Source: Rathayibacter sp. VKM Ac-2857
Lineage (GTDB): Bacteria > Actinomycetota > Actinomycetes > Actinomycetales > Microbacteriaceae
Length of the DNA stretch: 64,000 nucleotides
Direction of reading: 5' to 3'
Assembly: GCF_013205025.1 (NCBI RefSeq)
Contig: NZ_JABMLE010000002.1
Location: 1,033,775-1,097,774 of the forward strand
A program made the translations under genes and the position numbers. Of this stretch, positions 50,396 through 58,353 are shown piece after piece. Every line of letters begins with the position of its first letter. The stretch's first letter is position 1. Under the pieces are notes generated by a model, which worked only from the letters and a program-made list of their open reading frames with translations, had not been told where the DNA came from and searched no databases.

Positions 50396-52221
50396 CGCGA
50401 TGCTCCGACCGTCGCGCCGACGAGGACGTCCCGCATGCCGTCTTCGCGCCACTCGCGCAGAAGCCGGTGGAACGCGATCGGGCCCGGGCTGTACGCGGCG
50501 CCGGCGATCGAGCGTGTGCCCTCGCCGTTGTAGTAGCCGGGCGTGCACTCGGCCTGGAACGCGCGGGTGTCGCTCGCGGTCTCGCGCACGGTGCGGACCC
50601 ACGCCTCCTCCGCCTCGGCGCTGGGCTCGAGGTAGCGGGCGCCGACCTCCCGCCCGCGGGCGATGACGGCGGCGATGTGCTCGGCCTGCTCGAGGAGGAT
50701 GTGCGCGAAGTTGACGGAGTTGGCGTTCTGGATGCCGCTGAGGTGGAACAGGTTCGGGAAGCCGTGCGTCGAGAAGCCGTGCAGGGTGCGCGGGCCGCGG
50801 GCCCACGCCTCCAGCAGCGTGCGGCCGTCGCGGCCGACGACGGGCAGGGTGCCGGACATCACGCCGGAGATGCCGACCTCGAAGCCGGTGGCGAAGATCA
50901 CGCAGTCGACCTCGTAGGCGGTGTCGCCGACGACGACCTCGGTCTCGGTCATCCGGGTGATGCCGCCGGTGTCGGCGGTGTCGACGAGGCGGACGTTCGG
51001 GCGGTTGAAGGTGGGGAGGTAGGTGTCGCTGAAGCCGGGCCGCTTGCACATGTAGCGGTACCAGGGCTTGAGCGCCGCGGCGGTCGCGGGATCCTCGACG
51101 ACGGAGTCGACGCGGGCGCGGAGGCGGTCCATGGTGTCGAGGTCGGCGAGCTCGTCGCGCAGCTCGCGCTCCTCGGCCGGGAGCGAGGTGTCGACGGCGC
51201 CGGAGAGGATCTGGCGCTGCAGCTCGACGGTCTTCGTCCAGCCGTCCTGCACCAGCGACTCGTCGACGCTCTCGCCGGCGAGCACGGCGAGGAAGTTCTC
51301 CATCCGCTCGCGCTGCCAGCCCGGGCGCAGCGAGGCGACCCACTCCGGGTCGGTGGGCCGGTTGTCGCGGACGTCGACGGTGGAGGGGGTGCGCTGGAAG
51401 ACGATTAGCTCCTGGGCGTCCTCGCCGACGTGCGGGATCACCTGGAGGCCGGTCGCCCCGGTGCCGACGACGGCGACGCGCTTGTCGGCGAGGCCGGTCA
51501 GGCCGCCGTCCGGGGTGCCGCCGGTGTAGCCGTAGTCCCAGCGCGAGGTGTGGAAGGTGTGGCCGCGGAAGCTCTCGATACCGGGGATACCGGGGAGCTT
51601 CGGCTGGGTGAGGGTACCGGAGGAGGTCACGACGAAGCGCGCGCGGAAGGCGTCGCCGCGGTCGGTTTCCACGAGCCATTCGTCGGCGTCCTCGTCCCAG
51701 GTCAGCGCGGTCGCGCGGGTCTGGAAGAGCGTGTCCCGGTAGAGGCCGTAGTGCTCGGCGATCGCGACCGCGTGCCGGCGGATCTCCTCCCCCGGCGCGT
51801 AGCGCTCGGACGGGATCGTGCCGACCTCCTCCAGCAGCGGGAGGTAGACGGAGGACTCGATGTCGCAGCGCACGCCCGGGTAGCGGTTCCAGTACCAGGT
51901 GCCGCCGACGTCGCCCGCCTCGTCCATCAGGCGCAGCGACTCCACCCCCGCCTCGCGCAGCCGCGACGCGGTGAGCAGACCGCCGAAGCCGGCGCCGATC
52001 ACGAGCGCCTCGACCCGGTCGGTCACCGGCTCGCGCTCGACGCGCTCCGTGTACGGATCCTTCGCGTAGTAGCCGAACTCCCCCGCGGCACGGCGGTACT
52101 GCGTCGCCGCGTCGGGGCGGGCCCGGCGGTCCCGCTCGGCGCGGTACCTCTCGCGGGCGGCCTCGAGGCGGCGCTCGTCGTCGGGGGCCAGGGCATCGGA
52201 GGTCAGGATGCTGTCGATCAT
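50392..52221 (-). CDS. Baeyer-Villiger-type flavin monooxygenase
   Basis: 609 residues. The FAD-binding GAGFGG motif is at about 76-81 and the NADPH-binding GTGATG at about 253-258. Between them is the Baeyer-Villiger fingerprint FxGxxxHxxxW (Phe218, Gly220, His224, Trp228 in SFRGHTFHTSRWDY). GDVGGTWYWNRYPGVRCD is typical of cyclohexanone/phenylacetone monooxygenases, including the ~60-residue N-terminal extension. It should insert oxygen next to a ketone, forming an ester or lactone. It is divergent from a MarR regulator. Confidence 0.93.
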   Translation of the reverse strand: MIDSILTSDALAPDDERRLEAARERYRAERDRRARPDAATQYRRAAGEFGYYAKDPYTERVEREPVTDRVEALVIGAGFGGLLTASRLREAGVESLRLMDEAGDVGGTWYWNRYPGVRCDIESSVYLPLLEEVGTIPSERYAPGEEIRRHAVAIAEHYGLYRDTLFQTRATALTWDEDADEWLVETDRGDAFRARFVVTSSGTLTQPKLPGIPGIESFRGHTFHTSRWDYGYTGGTPDGGLTGLADKRVAVVGTGATGLQVIPHVGEDAQELIVFQRTPSTVDVRDNRPTDPEWVASLRPGWQRERMENFLAVLAGESVDESLVQDGWTKTVELQRQILSGAVDTSLPAEERELRDELADLDTMDRLRARVDSVVEDPATAAALKPWYRYMCKRPGFSDTYLPTFNRPNVRLVDTADTGGITRMTETEVVVGDTAYEVDCVIFATGFEVGISGVMSGTLPVVGRDGRTLLEAWARGPRTLHGFSTHGFPNLFHLSGIQNANSVNFAHILLEQAEHIAAVIARGREVGARYLEPSAEAEEAWVRTVRETASDTRAFQAECTPGYYNGEGTRSIAGAAYSPGPIAFHRLLREWREDGMRDVLVGATVGASR

Positions 52222-52394
52222 GCGGGCTCGCTCTCGTCACGCGCATCGGCGCGACGGCGGACCCCGGGACGGGGCGACGGCGGGACTCCCCCGCGGGCGC
52301 CGACACGACTCCGGATCGGATTCTTGCTGTCCGATAAGGTTAGCCCGGCACTAAGTAATTGTCCTGGGTATCCGCCGAGTCCTACGGTGGATTC

Positions 52395-52841
52395 ATGGAT
52401 CCCCGCGCCCGCGCACTCTCGGACATCGAGCGGCTGTCGATCGCGATCACGGTGCGGTCCATTCCCCGCGTGCTCGCCCCGCTGCTGACGACCGACCTCA
52501 CGATCCAGCAGCTGAAAGCCCTCTCGGTGATCGTCACGACCGAGGAGGGCGCGACCGGCGCGGGCCTCGCGCAGAGCTTCGGCGTCTCGATGCCCTCGAT
52601 GTCCAAGCTCGTCGACCGCCTCGCCGTGAGCGGTCTGGTCGTCCGCGAGACCGACGCCGCCGACCAGCGCGTCCGCCGCATCCACGCCACCGACCTCGGC
52701 CGCGCCGTCGTGCGCGAGCTGATGGCCGCCCGCCCCGAACTCGGCGAGGACGTGCTCTCGCGCCTCTCGCTCGAGGAGCTCGAGGCCCTCGAGACCGGCC
52801 TGCGGGCGATCAGCCGCGAGCTGCGCAGCGCCCGCGACTGA
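52395..52841 (+). CDS. MarR-family regulator of the monooxygenase operon
   Basis: About 148 residues with a winged helix (TGAGLAQSFGVSMPSMSKLVDRL, wing RETDAADQRVRRIHAT). The ATG at 52395 begins a normal MarR N-terminus. It is divergent from the monooxygenase gene across a 173-bp region containing TTAG and CTAA as a weak inverted pair (about 52340-52354). Such regulators usually sense small aromatic or lipophilic compounds. Convergent with the SDR gene, 12 bp apart. Confidence 0.9.
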   Translation: MDPRARALSDIERLSIAITVRSIPRVLAPLLTTDLTIQQLKALSVIVTTEEGATGAGLAQSFGVSMPSMSKLVDRLAVSGLVVRETDAADQRVRRIHATDLGRAVVRELMAARPELGEDVLSRLSLEELEALETGLRAISRELRSARD

Positions 52842-52853
52842 CCCCCGCGGAGG

Positions 52854-53846
52854 TCACTGGACCGACCAGCCACCGTCCGAGGCGAGGACCACGCCGTTGA
52901 CGTTCGCGGAGTCGTCGCTCAGCAGCCAGGTGATCGACGCCGCCATGGTGTCGGCCGCGACCACCGGCGGGATCAGCGCCATGAACGGGCTCAGCCGCTC
53001 GCGGGCGAAATCGCTCGACATCGTGCCCTCGATCGCCGTGGCCGTCGGGCCGGGAGCGACCGCGTTGGTGCGGACACCCGAGGGACCGTAGAGGAACGCC
53101 GCGGACTTCGTGATGCCGACCACCGCGTGCTTGGACGCCGTGTAGGCGGTGCCGGCGGCGTTGCCGCGCAGCGACGCCTCGGACGCGACGTTGACCACGG
53201 AGCCGCGGCCCTGCGCGAGCATCAGCGGGAGCACCGCGCGGCTGAGCGCGAACGTGCCGTCGACGTTCACCGAGAACACCCGGCGCCAGAGGCCGTCCTC
53301 CGTCTCGTGCAGCGGCGTCATCCCGTCCATGATCCCGGCGATGTTCGCGAGGCCGTCGACGCGCCCGCCCGCGGCGGCGACGATGGCCTCGATGCCGTCG
53401 GCCGCCGTGATGTCGGCGGTGACGGTCACGACCGAGCCCTCGGGCGAGGCGGCCGCGAGCGCCTCGATCCCGGCCGGCACCACGTCGACGGCGATCACAC
53501 GTCCCCCCTCGCGCACGAGGCGACGGGCCGTCGCCCGTCCGATGCCGGAGCCAGCTCCCGTCACGATCACGGTCCTGCCGGCGAAGCGGCCGGAGCCGTC
53601 CGGCGCCTCCTCCTCCGTCTCCTCCGGCGGCACGACGCCACCGTTGGCCTGCTTCACCAGGGTGTCGACGAGTTCCTGCGGGAACGCGCCGCCGCCGAGC
53701 TCCACCATCGCGCGGAGCGACAGCTGCCGGGCCGGGCGCAGCGCCTCCTCCGACTGGCCGCCCTGGGCGAGGATCCCGCGGAGGATCGGTCCGCCGACGG
53801 CGTCGTCGAGCCACTCCTGCAGGGTGTTCTCCGAGGTGAGGGTCAT
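52854..53846 (-). CDS. SDR-family oxidoreductase with the same N-terminal extension
   Basis: About 330 residues, clearly paralogous to the SDR at 27313-28326. It has TGAGSGIG near residue 98 and YTASKHAV with the catalytic Tyr and Lys. The first ~90 residues form the same helical extension (TLQEWLDDAVGGPILRGI). The ATG at 53846 has GAAGGAGA upstream. It lies in a cluster with a ketone monooxygenase, so it could supply the ketone by oxidising an alcohol; this is inferred. The divergent TetR gene is the likely regulator. Confidence 0.9.
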   Translation of the reverse strand: MTLTSENTLQEWLDDAVGGPILRGILAQGGQSEEALRPARQLSLRAMVELGGGAFPQELVDTLVKQANGGVVPPEETEEEAPDGSGRFAGRTVIVTGAGSGIGRATARRLVREGGRVIAVDVVPAGIEALAAASPEGSVVTVTADITAADGIEAIVAAAGGRVDGLANIAGIMDGMTPLHETEDGLWRRVFSVNVDGTFALSRAVLPLMLAQGRGSVVNVASEASLRGNAAGTAYTASKHAVVGITKSAAFLYGPSGVRTNAVAPGPTATAIEGTMSSDFARERLSPFMALIPPVVAADTMAASITWLLSDDSANVNGVVLASDGGWSVQ

Positions 53847-53886
53847 GCTGTCTCCTTCGATCCGTGTGAGAGTCAATATCGCACAT

Positions 53887-53899
53887 GAGACCAAGTCTC
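53887..53899. promoter_or_regulatory. TetR-type operator in the SDR/TetR divergent promoter
   Basis: GAGAC and GTCTC face each other across 3 bases (GAGACCAAGTCTC), 24 bp before the TetR start and 40 bp before the SDR start. Placement between divergent genes supports an operator used by the TetR protein on both. Confidence 0.55.
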
Positions 53900-53923
53900 G
53901 ACCGTGAGCTTTAGGCTGGTCGC

Positions 53924-54499
53924 ATGACCGCCGCTCTCCGTGACCGCACCCGAGTCCTCCTCCGTGCCGAGCTGGCCGGCGCGGTTCTCGCGGTGTTCCT
54001 CGAGCGCGGCTACTCCGAGGTGACCGTCGAGGAGGCGGCTCGGGAGGCGGGTGTCTCGCGCGCCACCTTCTTCCGCTACTTCCGAAGCAAGGAGGACGTG
54101 GTCGTCGCCGCCGTCGAGCAGCACCGGGTCGACTACGCGGCTGCCGTCCGCGCACTGCCCGCCGACGCGGACCTCTCGGGCTGGGATCTCGTGCGGACCG
54201 CGGTCGAGCCGGTGGTCGTCGCGGCAACCCGCGATCCCGACCTCCACCGCGCCCGGCTCCGGCTGATCGCGAGCGAGTTCACCCTGAAGGCGCGCCTCCG
54301 TGAGCACCGCGCCGACGGCGCCGTCGCCCTCTCCGACGCCCTCGTCGAGAGGGGGCTAGGCGGCTCCACCGCCCGGGTCCTCGCCGCGGCCGGACTCGCG
54401 GCCGTCGACGTGGTGTGGGAGGAGTGGGCCGCGGAGGAGGGCGCCGACTTCCGCGCGATGGTCGACACCGCCTTCACCCACCTGAGCAATGGCGGCTGA
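53924..54499 (+). CDS. TetR-family regulator, divergent from SDR
   Basis: 191 residues. The N-terminal helix-turn-helix reads VTVEEAAREAGVSRATFFRYF, followed by RSKEDVVVAAV and an all-helical ligand domain. The ATG at 53924 gives a normal length. It probably represses the SDR gene and itself through the palindrome at 53887-53899. Confidence 0.92.
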   Translation: MTAALRDRTRVLLRAELAGAVLAVFLERGYSEVTVEEAAREAGVSRATFFRYFRSKEDVVVAAVEQHRVDYAAAVRALPADADLSGWDLVRTAVEPVVVAATRDPDLHRARLRLIASEFTLKARLREHRADGAVALSDALVERGLGGSTARVLAAAGLAAVDVVWEEWAAEEGADFRAMVDTAFTHLSNGG

Positions 54500-54689
54500 C
54501 GCGGTCCAGGGACTCTCCTCGGACGCCTTTTCCGACGGCCCGCTCCTTGGGCTCGTCTTACTGAACCCGACGAGCTGAGAGGCGGGCCGGCGTCGGGCTT
54601 CGCCGACTCGTCACGAGGAGGCGTAGACGACGGGAATCGCCCCATCCGGGCGACGATTAGAGGTCTTCAACCGCTAGCCGGCCCTCCAC

Positions 54690-54733
54690 AACGCAAGTAG
54701 GGGAGCACCGGTCGGTGCTCCCCTTTTTGCGTT
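54690..54733 (+). terminator. Strong rho-independent terminator within an extended inverted repeat
   Basis: AGGGGAGCACC pairs with GGTGCTCCCCT over 11 bp and is followed by TTTTT on the plus strand. The repeat extends outward: AACGCAA and TTGCGTT also match. The nearest plus-strand gene is the TetR gene ending 190 bp earlier; nothing recognisable lies between, so this may end a small RNA or belong to the inserted element. Confidence 0.8.
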
Positions 54734-54747
54734 CCCAGATCGCCGCC

Positions 54748-55224
54748 TCAGGCGGATTCCTTGCCCGGGCGTTGCGTGTATAGCGGCGGTTGCAGGTCGG
54801 GTGGGAACGCGCCCTCGACCGGCGGCTCGTAGGGCAGTGCCTCCCCGATGCGGTTCTCGTCCGTGGAGTCGGCGAATGGTCCGTCCGGGGAGAGTAGGAC
54901 GCTCATGTGCGGGTCGCAGTGATTGATCCACCACGCGCTCATTCCGGCTTTCGGGTCGGCTCGTGCGGCCTCCCATGCCCGCCACAGGGCCTCGATGCGC
55001 TGCTGCGCTTCCTTGGATTCCCACCAGGCCGCCTTCCACCGTGAACCGCCGCCGGAGCCTTGCGCCATGACTCGGCGCCGGTAGGTGCCGATGAGCTGCT
55101 TGCGCACGAACTCGTCTGCCGATCCGAAGTGCGTCGTCGGCTGCTCCCCCGCCTCGACATCGACGCTCACCGCCGCGGTGGCAGGCTCGTCGGCGCCGAA
55201 CGGGTCGTCGTCGTAGCCGCTCAT
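54748..55224 (-). CDS. DUF4913-family protein from a conjugative element
   Basis: 158 residues. The core RWKAAWWESKEAQQRIEALW followed by MSAWWINHCDPHMSVLLSPDGPF matches DUF4913, a small family found in actinobacterial plasmids and conjugative elements next to TraG-like proteins. Its ATG at 55224 overlaps the stop of the truncated coupling-protein gene by 4 bp. Function unknown; intact in length but probably stranded by loss of the rest of the element. Confidence 0.75.
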   Translation of the reverse strand: MSGYDDDPFGADEPATAAVSVDVEAGEQPTTHFGSADEFVRKQLIGTYRRRVMAQGSGGGSRWKAAWWESKEAQQRIEALWRAWEAARADPKAGMSAWWINHCDPHMSVLLSPDGPFADSTDENRIGEALPYEPPVEGAFPPDLQPPLYTQRPGKESA

Positions 55225-55886
55225 GCGTCAGTCACCGGCGTGAGGTCGTGTCCCTGCTCGGAGGCCAGCGTCGGCGCCGGTGCTGCACCTGGTCGGTGGT
55301 TCGCGAGAGAAGCGTAGATCGCGGCGACGAGCGGCTTAGGGCCGTCGAACCACGGCACCGTGCGCAGGATGGCGGCACGGGAGCCGGAGGACATGAGGAT
55401 CGCCCGCCCGATCTTGCGGCCCTTCTTCGGTGTGGGGAGGTTCGCGAGCTCGGCGATGTCGAGGATCAGTTCTCGCTTCAACGCGCTGGTGGTCGAGCGC
55501 ACACCCTTGTTCATGCTCGCGGAGGTCGTCTCTCGGTCGTAGGTGCCGATCAGCTCCGACACCATCCGCAGGAAGCCTGTCTCGGAGATTCCGCCGGCGT
55601 AGATCTTCGCGTTCGCGGCCGACCAGAGCTTGTCCATGCCCTCTCGCCCGAACACGCTGACGCCCTGGGACCAGGACTGGAACACCGACATGATCGGGAT
55701 GCCCCGGGAGCCGTAGTGGCTGTAGAGGTCGGGGAGGTCTCGCCAGCGGCAGACGTTCGCGGCCTCATCGAGCACGCCGAGCATCTTGGTCTGCATCCGG
55801 ACGCCGGGAGAGACGGCCGCCGGCTCCTCCGCAGCCTCGACGGTCGCGGCTGTCAGTGCGAGGACGAGGGAGGGCGCTGCCGGCAA
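55221..55886 (-). pseudogene. VirD4/TraG-like coupling protein, C-terminal fragment
   Basis: About 215 residues corresponding to the C-terminal part of a type IV secretion coupling ATPase: LGVLDEAANVCRWRDLPDLY is the Walker B/TraM-recognition region and is followed by SQGVSVFGREGMDKLWSAAN. Walker A and the membrane helices, which should lie in the ~300 upstream residues, are absent: upstream of about 55880 the sequence turns into tandem GCGAGCCGGA repeats. Any start here would be artificial. This is the remnant of an integrated conjugative element. Confidence 0.8.
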
Positions 55887-55888
55887 TC

Positions 55889-56109
55889 ACGAGCCGGAGG
55901 TCGGCCGACGTGACTCCAGCACGTGGACCACGCTTCGGCACGCTGAAACCGCCGAAGCCAGCGAGCCGGACGCGGAACCGCGAGCCGGAGGTCGGCCGGG
56001 GTGACCTCCGGCACGTGGAACGCGCCTCGGCACGCGGAAACGGCCGGTTCCAGCGAGCCGGAGGCGGTTTCGCGAGCCGGAGGTGCACCGAAGCTGCGAG
56101 CCGGAGGCG
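55889..56109. repeat. Tandem ~92-bp imperfect repeats with GCGAGCCGGA motif
   Basis: The word GAGCCGGA occurs at 55891, 55963, 55982, 56055, 56074 and 56098, in an alternating 72/19 spacing that defines two copies of a 91-92 bp unit and a partial third. Within units, GAGGTCGGCCG, GCACGTGGA, TCGGCACGC and GAAAC also recur. The array begins exactly where the coupling-protein gene is cut off and ends before the next gene. No coding potential recognised. Confidence 0.75.
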
Positions 56110-56129
56110 CCGCCGCACGCCGCCCGCCG

Positions 56130-58352
56130 TCAGGCGCCCCGCCGCCCGTAGCGGTCGTAGATGCGGTTGCGGGCCGCCAGCACGGCCGGGGGCAGGCGCT
56201 GGGCGTCGGCGATCTCGTAGACGCCGAAGGTGTCGCGCAGGCGGGAGGACGGGTCGACCTCGACGAAGGTGCACCAGGGCAGCCAGTGGTGGTGGCTGCG
56301 CAGCGTCTGGCTCGCGAAGTCGCCGCTCTCGTGGCCGAGGCCGGGCATCGCGTAGCCGACGCTGCCGTCGACGTCGGTGGACTGCCGGGTGTTGCGGTGC
56401 AGGAACTCCGCGACGTCGCGGTAGTGGTCGTCACCGGTGATCAGGGACAGCCGGTAGTAGCTGTAGGAGCAGGCCGCCATGTACACATCCGCCCCGCCGC
56501 CGAGGGTGATGATGCTCTGACCGCTGATCGAGTAGCGGTTGAACGGATGCGCCCAGGGCGCGACCACCGGGAAGGACCAGGCGTAGGTCCAGGTCTCCGT
56601 GTAGTCGGCGGCGCGGACGGCGCCCTCCAGCCAGCGGTGCTCCTCGGTCAGGTCGTAGAGCGCGAGGAAGCCGAACAGGCCGTAGATGCCCGCCTCCTTG
56701 TCCTGGATGTCGGCGTTGTCGCAGGTGCCGCCGCGGTACTCCAGGGTGCGGTGGATGTTCGCGAACGACCACTCGCCGGCGCGCACCGCGGACTCGCGGT
56801 AGCGCGCCTCGCCCGTCACCAGGTGCAGCTGCACGAGGAAGCGGATGACGCTCGGAGTGTTCGAGCGCGAGTCCATCCGCACCGAGCCGTCGGCGTTGTA
56901 GGCGCGGTGGAAGCTGCCGTCCTCGTCATGCACCTCGAGCAGCCAGTCGGCGGTCCGCCGGCAGAACTCGAGCCAGGTCGCGCGCTCGTCGCCGAGGCCG
57001 CGCAGGTGCAGGTAGGCGTCGAGGATCGCCTCCACGCCGTCGGCGAGCATCCGCAGGTAGTGCGGGTACGGCTCGAAGCCGCCGAGGGAGGGGTTGAAGC
57101 ACATCCGCGGCGGGCCCGACTCGGGCAGCGCCGTCCGCGCCCAGAAGTCGACGATGCCGACCCCCTGCTCGAACGCCTCGGGCACGCCCTCGCGGTCGCC
57201 GTAGCGCAGCAGCTGGTAGCCGATCCCGGGCTGCTGCCCGACGAAGCCGAACTGGAACGAGACGCTCGAGACGTCGAGGTCCGGCAGCTGGCAGGCGAAC
57301 GGGAGGCCCCAGGCGTCGCCGTAGCGGCGGGTGAGCCGCTGCAGGATCGCCATGCCGTGGTGGAAGTGCCGCTCGTTGTCGACTTCGAACAGGTCGTCGC
57401 GGAGGCGGGCGTAGGCGCTGCGCCAGGTGGCGCGCATCATCGACGCGAAGTCGTCGTGGCGGCCGAGGTCGACGGCCACGGCGTAGTGCTGGCGGAAGCC
57501 GACCTCGACCGGGTGGTTCACCCGCGTCAGCGCTTTCGGCGCCGCGTCGTAGTCCAGGCCGGAGTAGGGGTTGTCGACCGGGCGCTCGCCGTCGGCGCCG
57601 GGGTAGACGTAGTCGATCGAGAGGCCGGCCGGCTCCTCGTCGAGCGGCGTCCGCACGCCGAAGCCGTAGTAGAGGTAGTTCAGCGTCGTGCCCTGCGGGC
57701 GGCTCAGGCCGATCGAGCCGACGGTGCAGTCCGGGTCGGTGAAGTTCTCCGAGCGGACCACGTCCAGGCGCGGCAGCGTGACGTCGGCCGCCCAGCGCGA
57801 GAGCGCCACGGTCTCGCCGGTGGCGAGGCTCTGCGCGGCGAACAGCGGCAGCGCGTAGTGGGTCTCGGTGCGCCAGAAGTACTCGCTGCCGGGGTCGCGG
57901 CCCATCGCGTCGGCCGGGCCGAAGGCGTTGTCGCGGTACCAGGCGCCGGGCGCGAAGCACTCGTAGTCGCGCAGATCGTCGGACCCGGTCAGCCCGAGCG
58001 AGATCGCCGTCGAGAAGCCGAGGTCGCCGCCGGCCGCGAGCACCTCGACCTCGCGGTGCACGGAGAAGCCGGAGCCGACGACGCGCCAGACGTCGGTGAC
58101 GGCGAAGGACGAGCCCGAGCGCACGGTGATCGTGCCGGTCGCGGTGAGCGCGCCGTCCGCGATCGAGACGTCGTCGTAGGGCGCGCCGGAGTACTCGCTG
58201 ATCGCGGTGACGGTCTTGACGGTGACGCGCAGCGGGCGGTCGTTGGCGTAGAGGACGTGCTCGCCGATGAGCACCTCGAGGCCGCCAGCGCGGGCGCGCA
58301 GGGTGTAGTCGCCGGAGCGGAGTTCCACGGTGGTTCCTTCCTGGAGGGTCAT
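56130..58352 (-). CDS. Cytosolic (alpha/alpha)-barrel-like protein, probable glycosidase, unknown family
   Basis: 740 residues, no signal peptide. The first ~270 residues are beta-rich (VKTVTAISEYSGAPYDDVS), followed by a helical region with repeated hairpins (DAYLHLRGLGDERATWLEF, FLVQLHLVTGEARYRESA, NADIQDKEAGIYGLFGF) typical of (alpha/alpha)6 barrels in glycosidases and lyases. I do not recognise a named family and cannot assign catalytic residues. Its ATG lies 1 bp beyond the MFS stop, in an operon with the MFS and GH127 genes, which points to metabolism of an arabinose-containing glycoside. Confidence 0.7.
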   Translation of the reverse strand: MTLQEGTTVELRSGDYTLRARAGGLEVLIGEHVLYANDRPLRVTVKTVTAISEYSGAPYDDVSIADGALTATGTITVRSGSSFAVTDVWRVVGSGFSVHREVEVLAAGGDLGFSTAISLGLTGSDDLRDYECFAPGAWYRDNAFGPADAMGRDPGSEYFWRTETHYALPLFAAQSLATGETVALSRWAADVTLPRLDVVRSENFTDPDCTVGSIGLSRPQGTTLNYLYYGFGVRTPLDEEPAGLSIDYVYPGADGERPVDNPYSGLDYDAAPKALTRVNHPVEVGFRQHYAVAVDLGRHDDFASMMRATWRSAYARLRDDLFEVDNERHFHHGMAILQRLTRRYGDAWGLPFACQLPDLDVSSVSFQFGFVGQQPGIGYQLLRYGDREGVPEAFEQGVGIVDFWARTALPESGPPRMCFNPSLGGFEPYPHYLRMLADGVEAILDAYLHLRGLGDERATWLEFCRRTADWLLEVHDEDGSFHRAYNADGSVRMDSRSNTPSVIRFLVQLHLVTGEARYRESAVRAGEWSFANIHRTLEYRGGTCDNADIQDKEAGIYGLFGFLALYDLTEEHRWLEGAVRAADYTETWTYAWSFPVVAPWAHPFNRYSISGQSIITLGGGADVYMAACSYSYYRLSLITGDDHYRDVAEFLHRNTRQSTDVDGSVGYAMPGLGHESGDFASQTLRSHHHWLPWCTFVEVDPSSRLRDTFGVYEIADAQRLPPAVLAARNRIYDRYGRRGA

Positions 58353-58353
58353 G

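Noticed and set aside
54500-54690. tRNA gene as integration site of the conjugative remnant
   Set aside because: I looked for a cloverleaf with a T-loop GTTCRA and found none.
55889-56109. CRISPR array
   Set aside because: The repeat spacing alternates and the intervening sequences are themselves repeated, so these are tandem repeats, not unique spacers. No cas genes are present.
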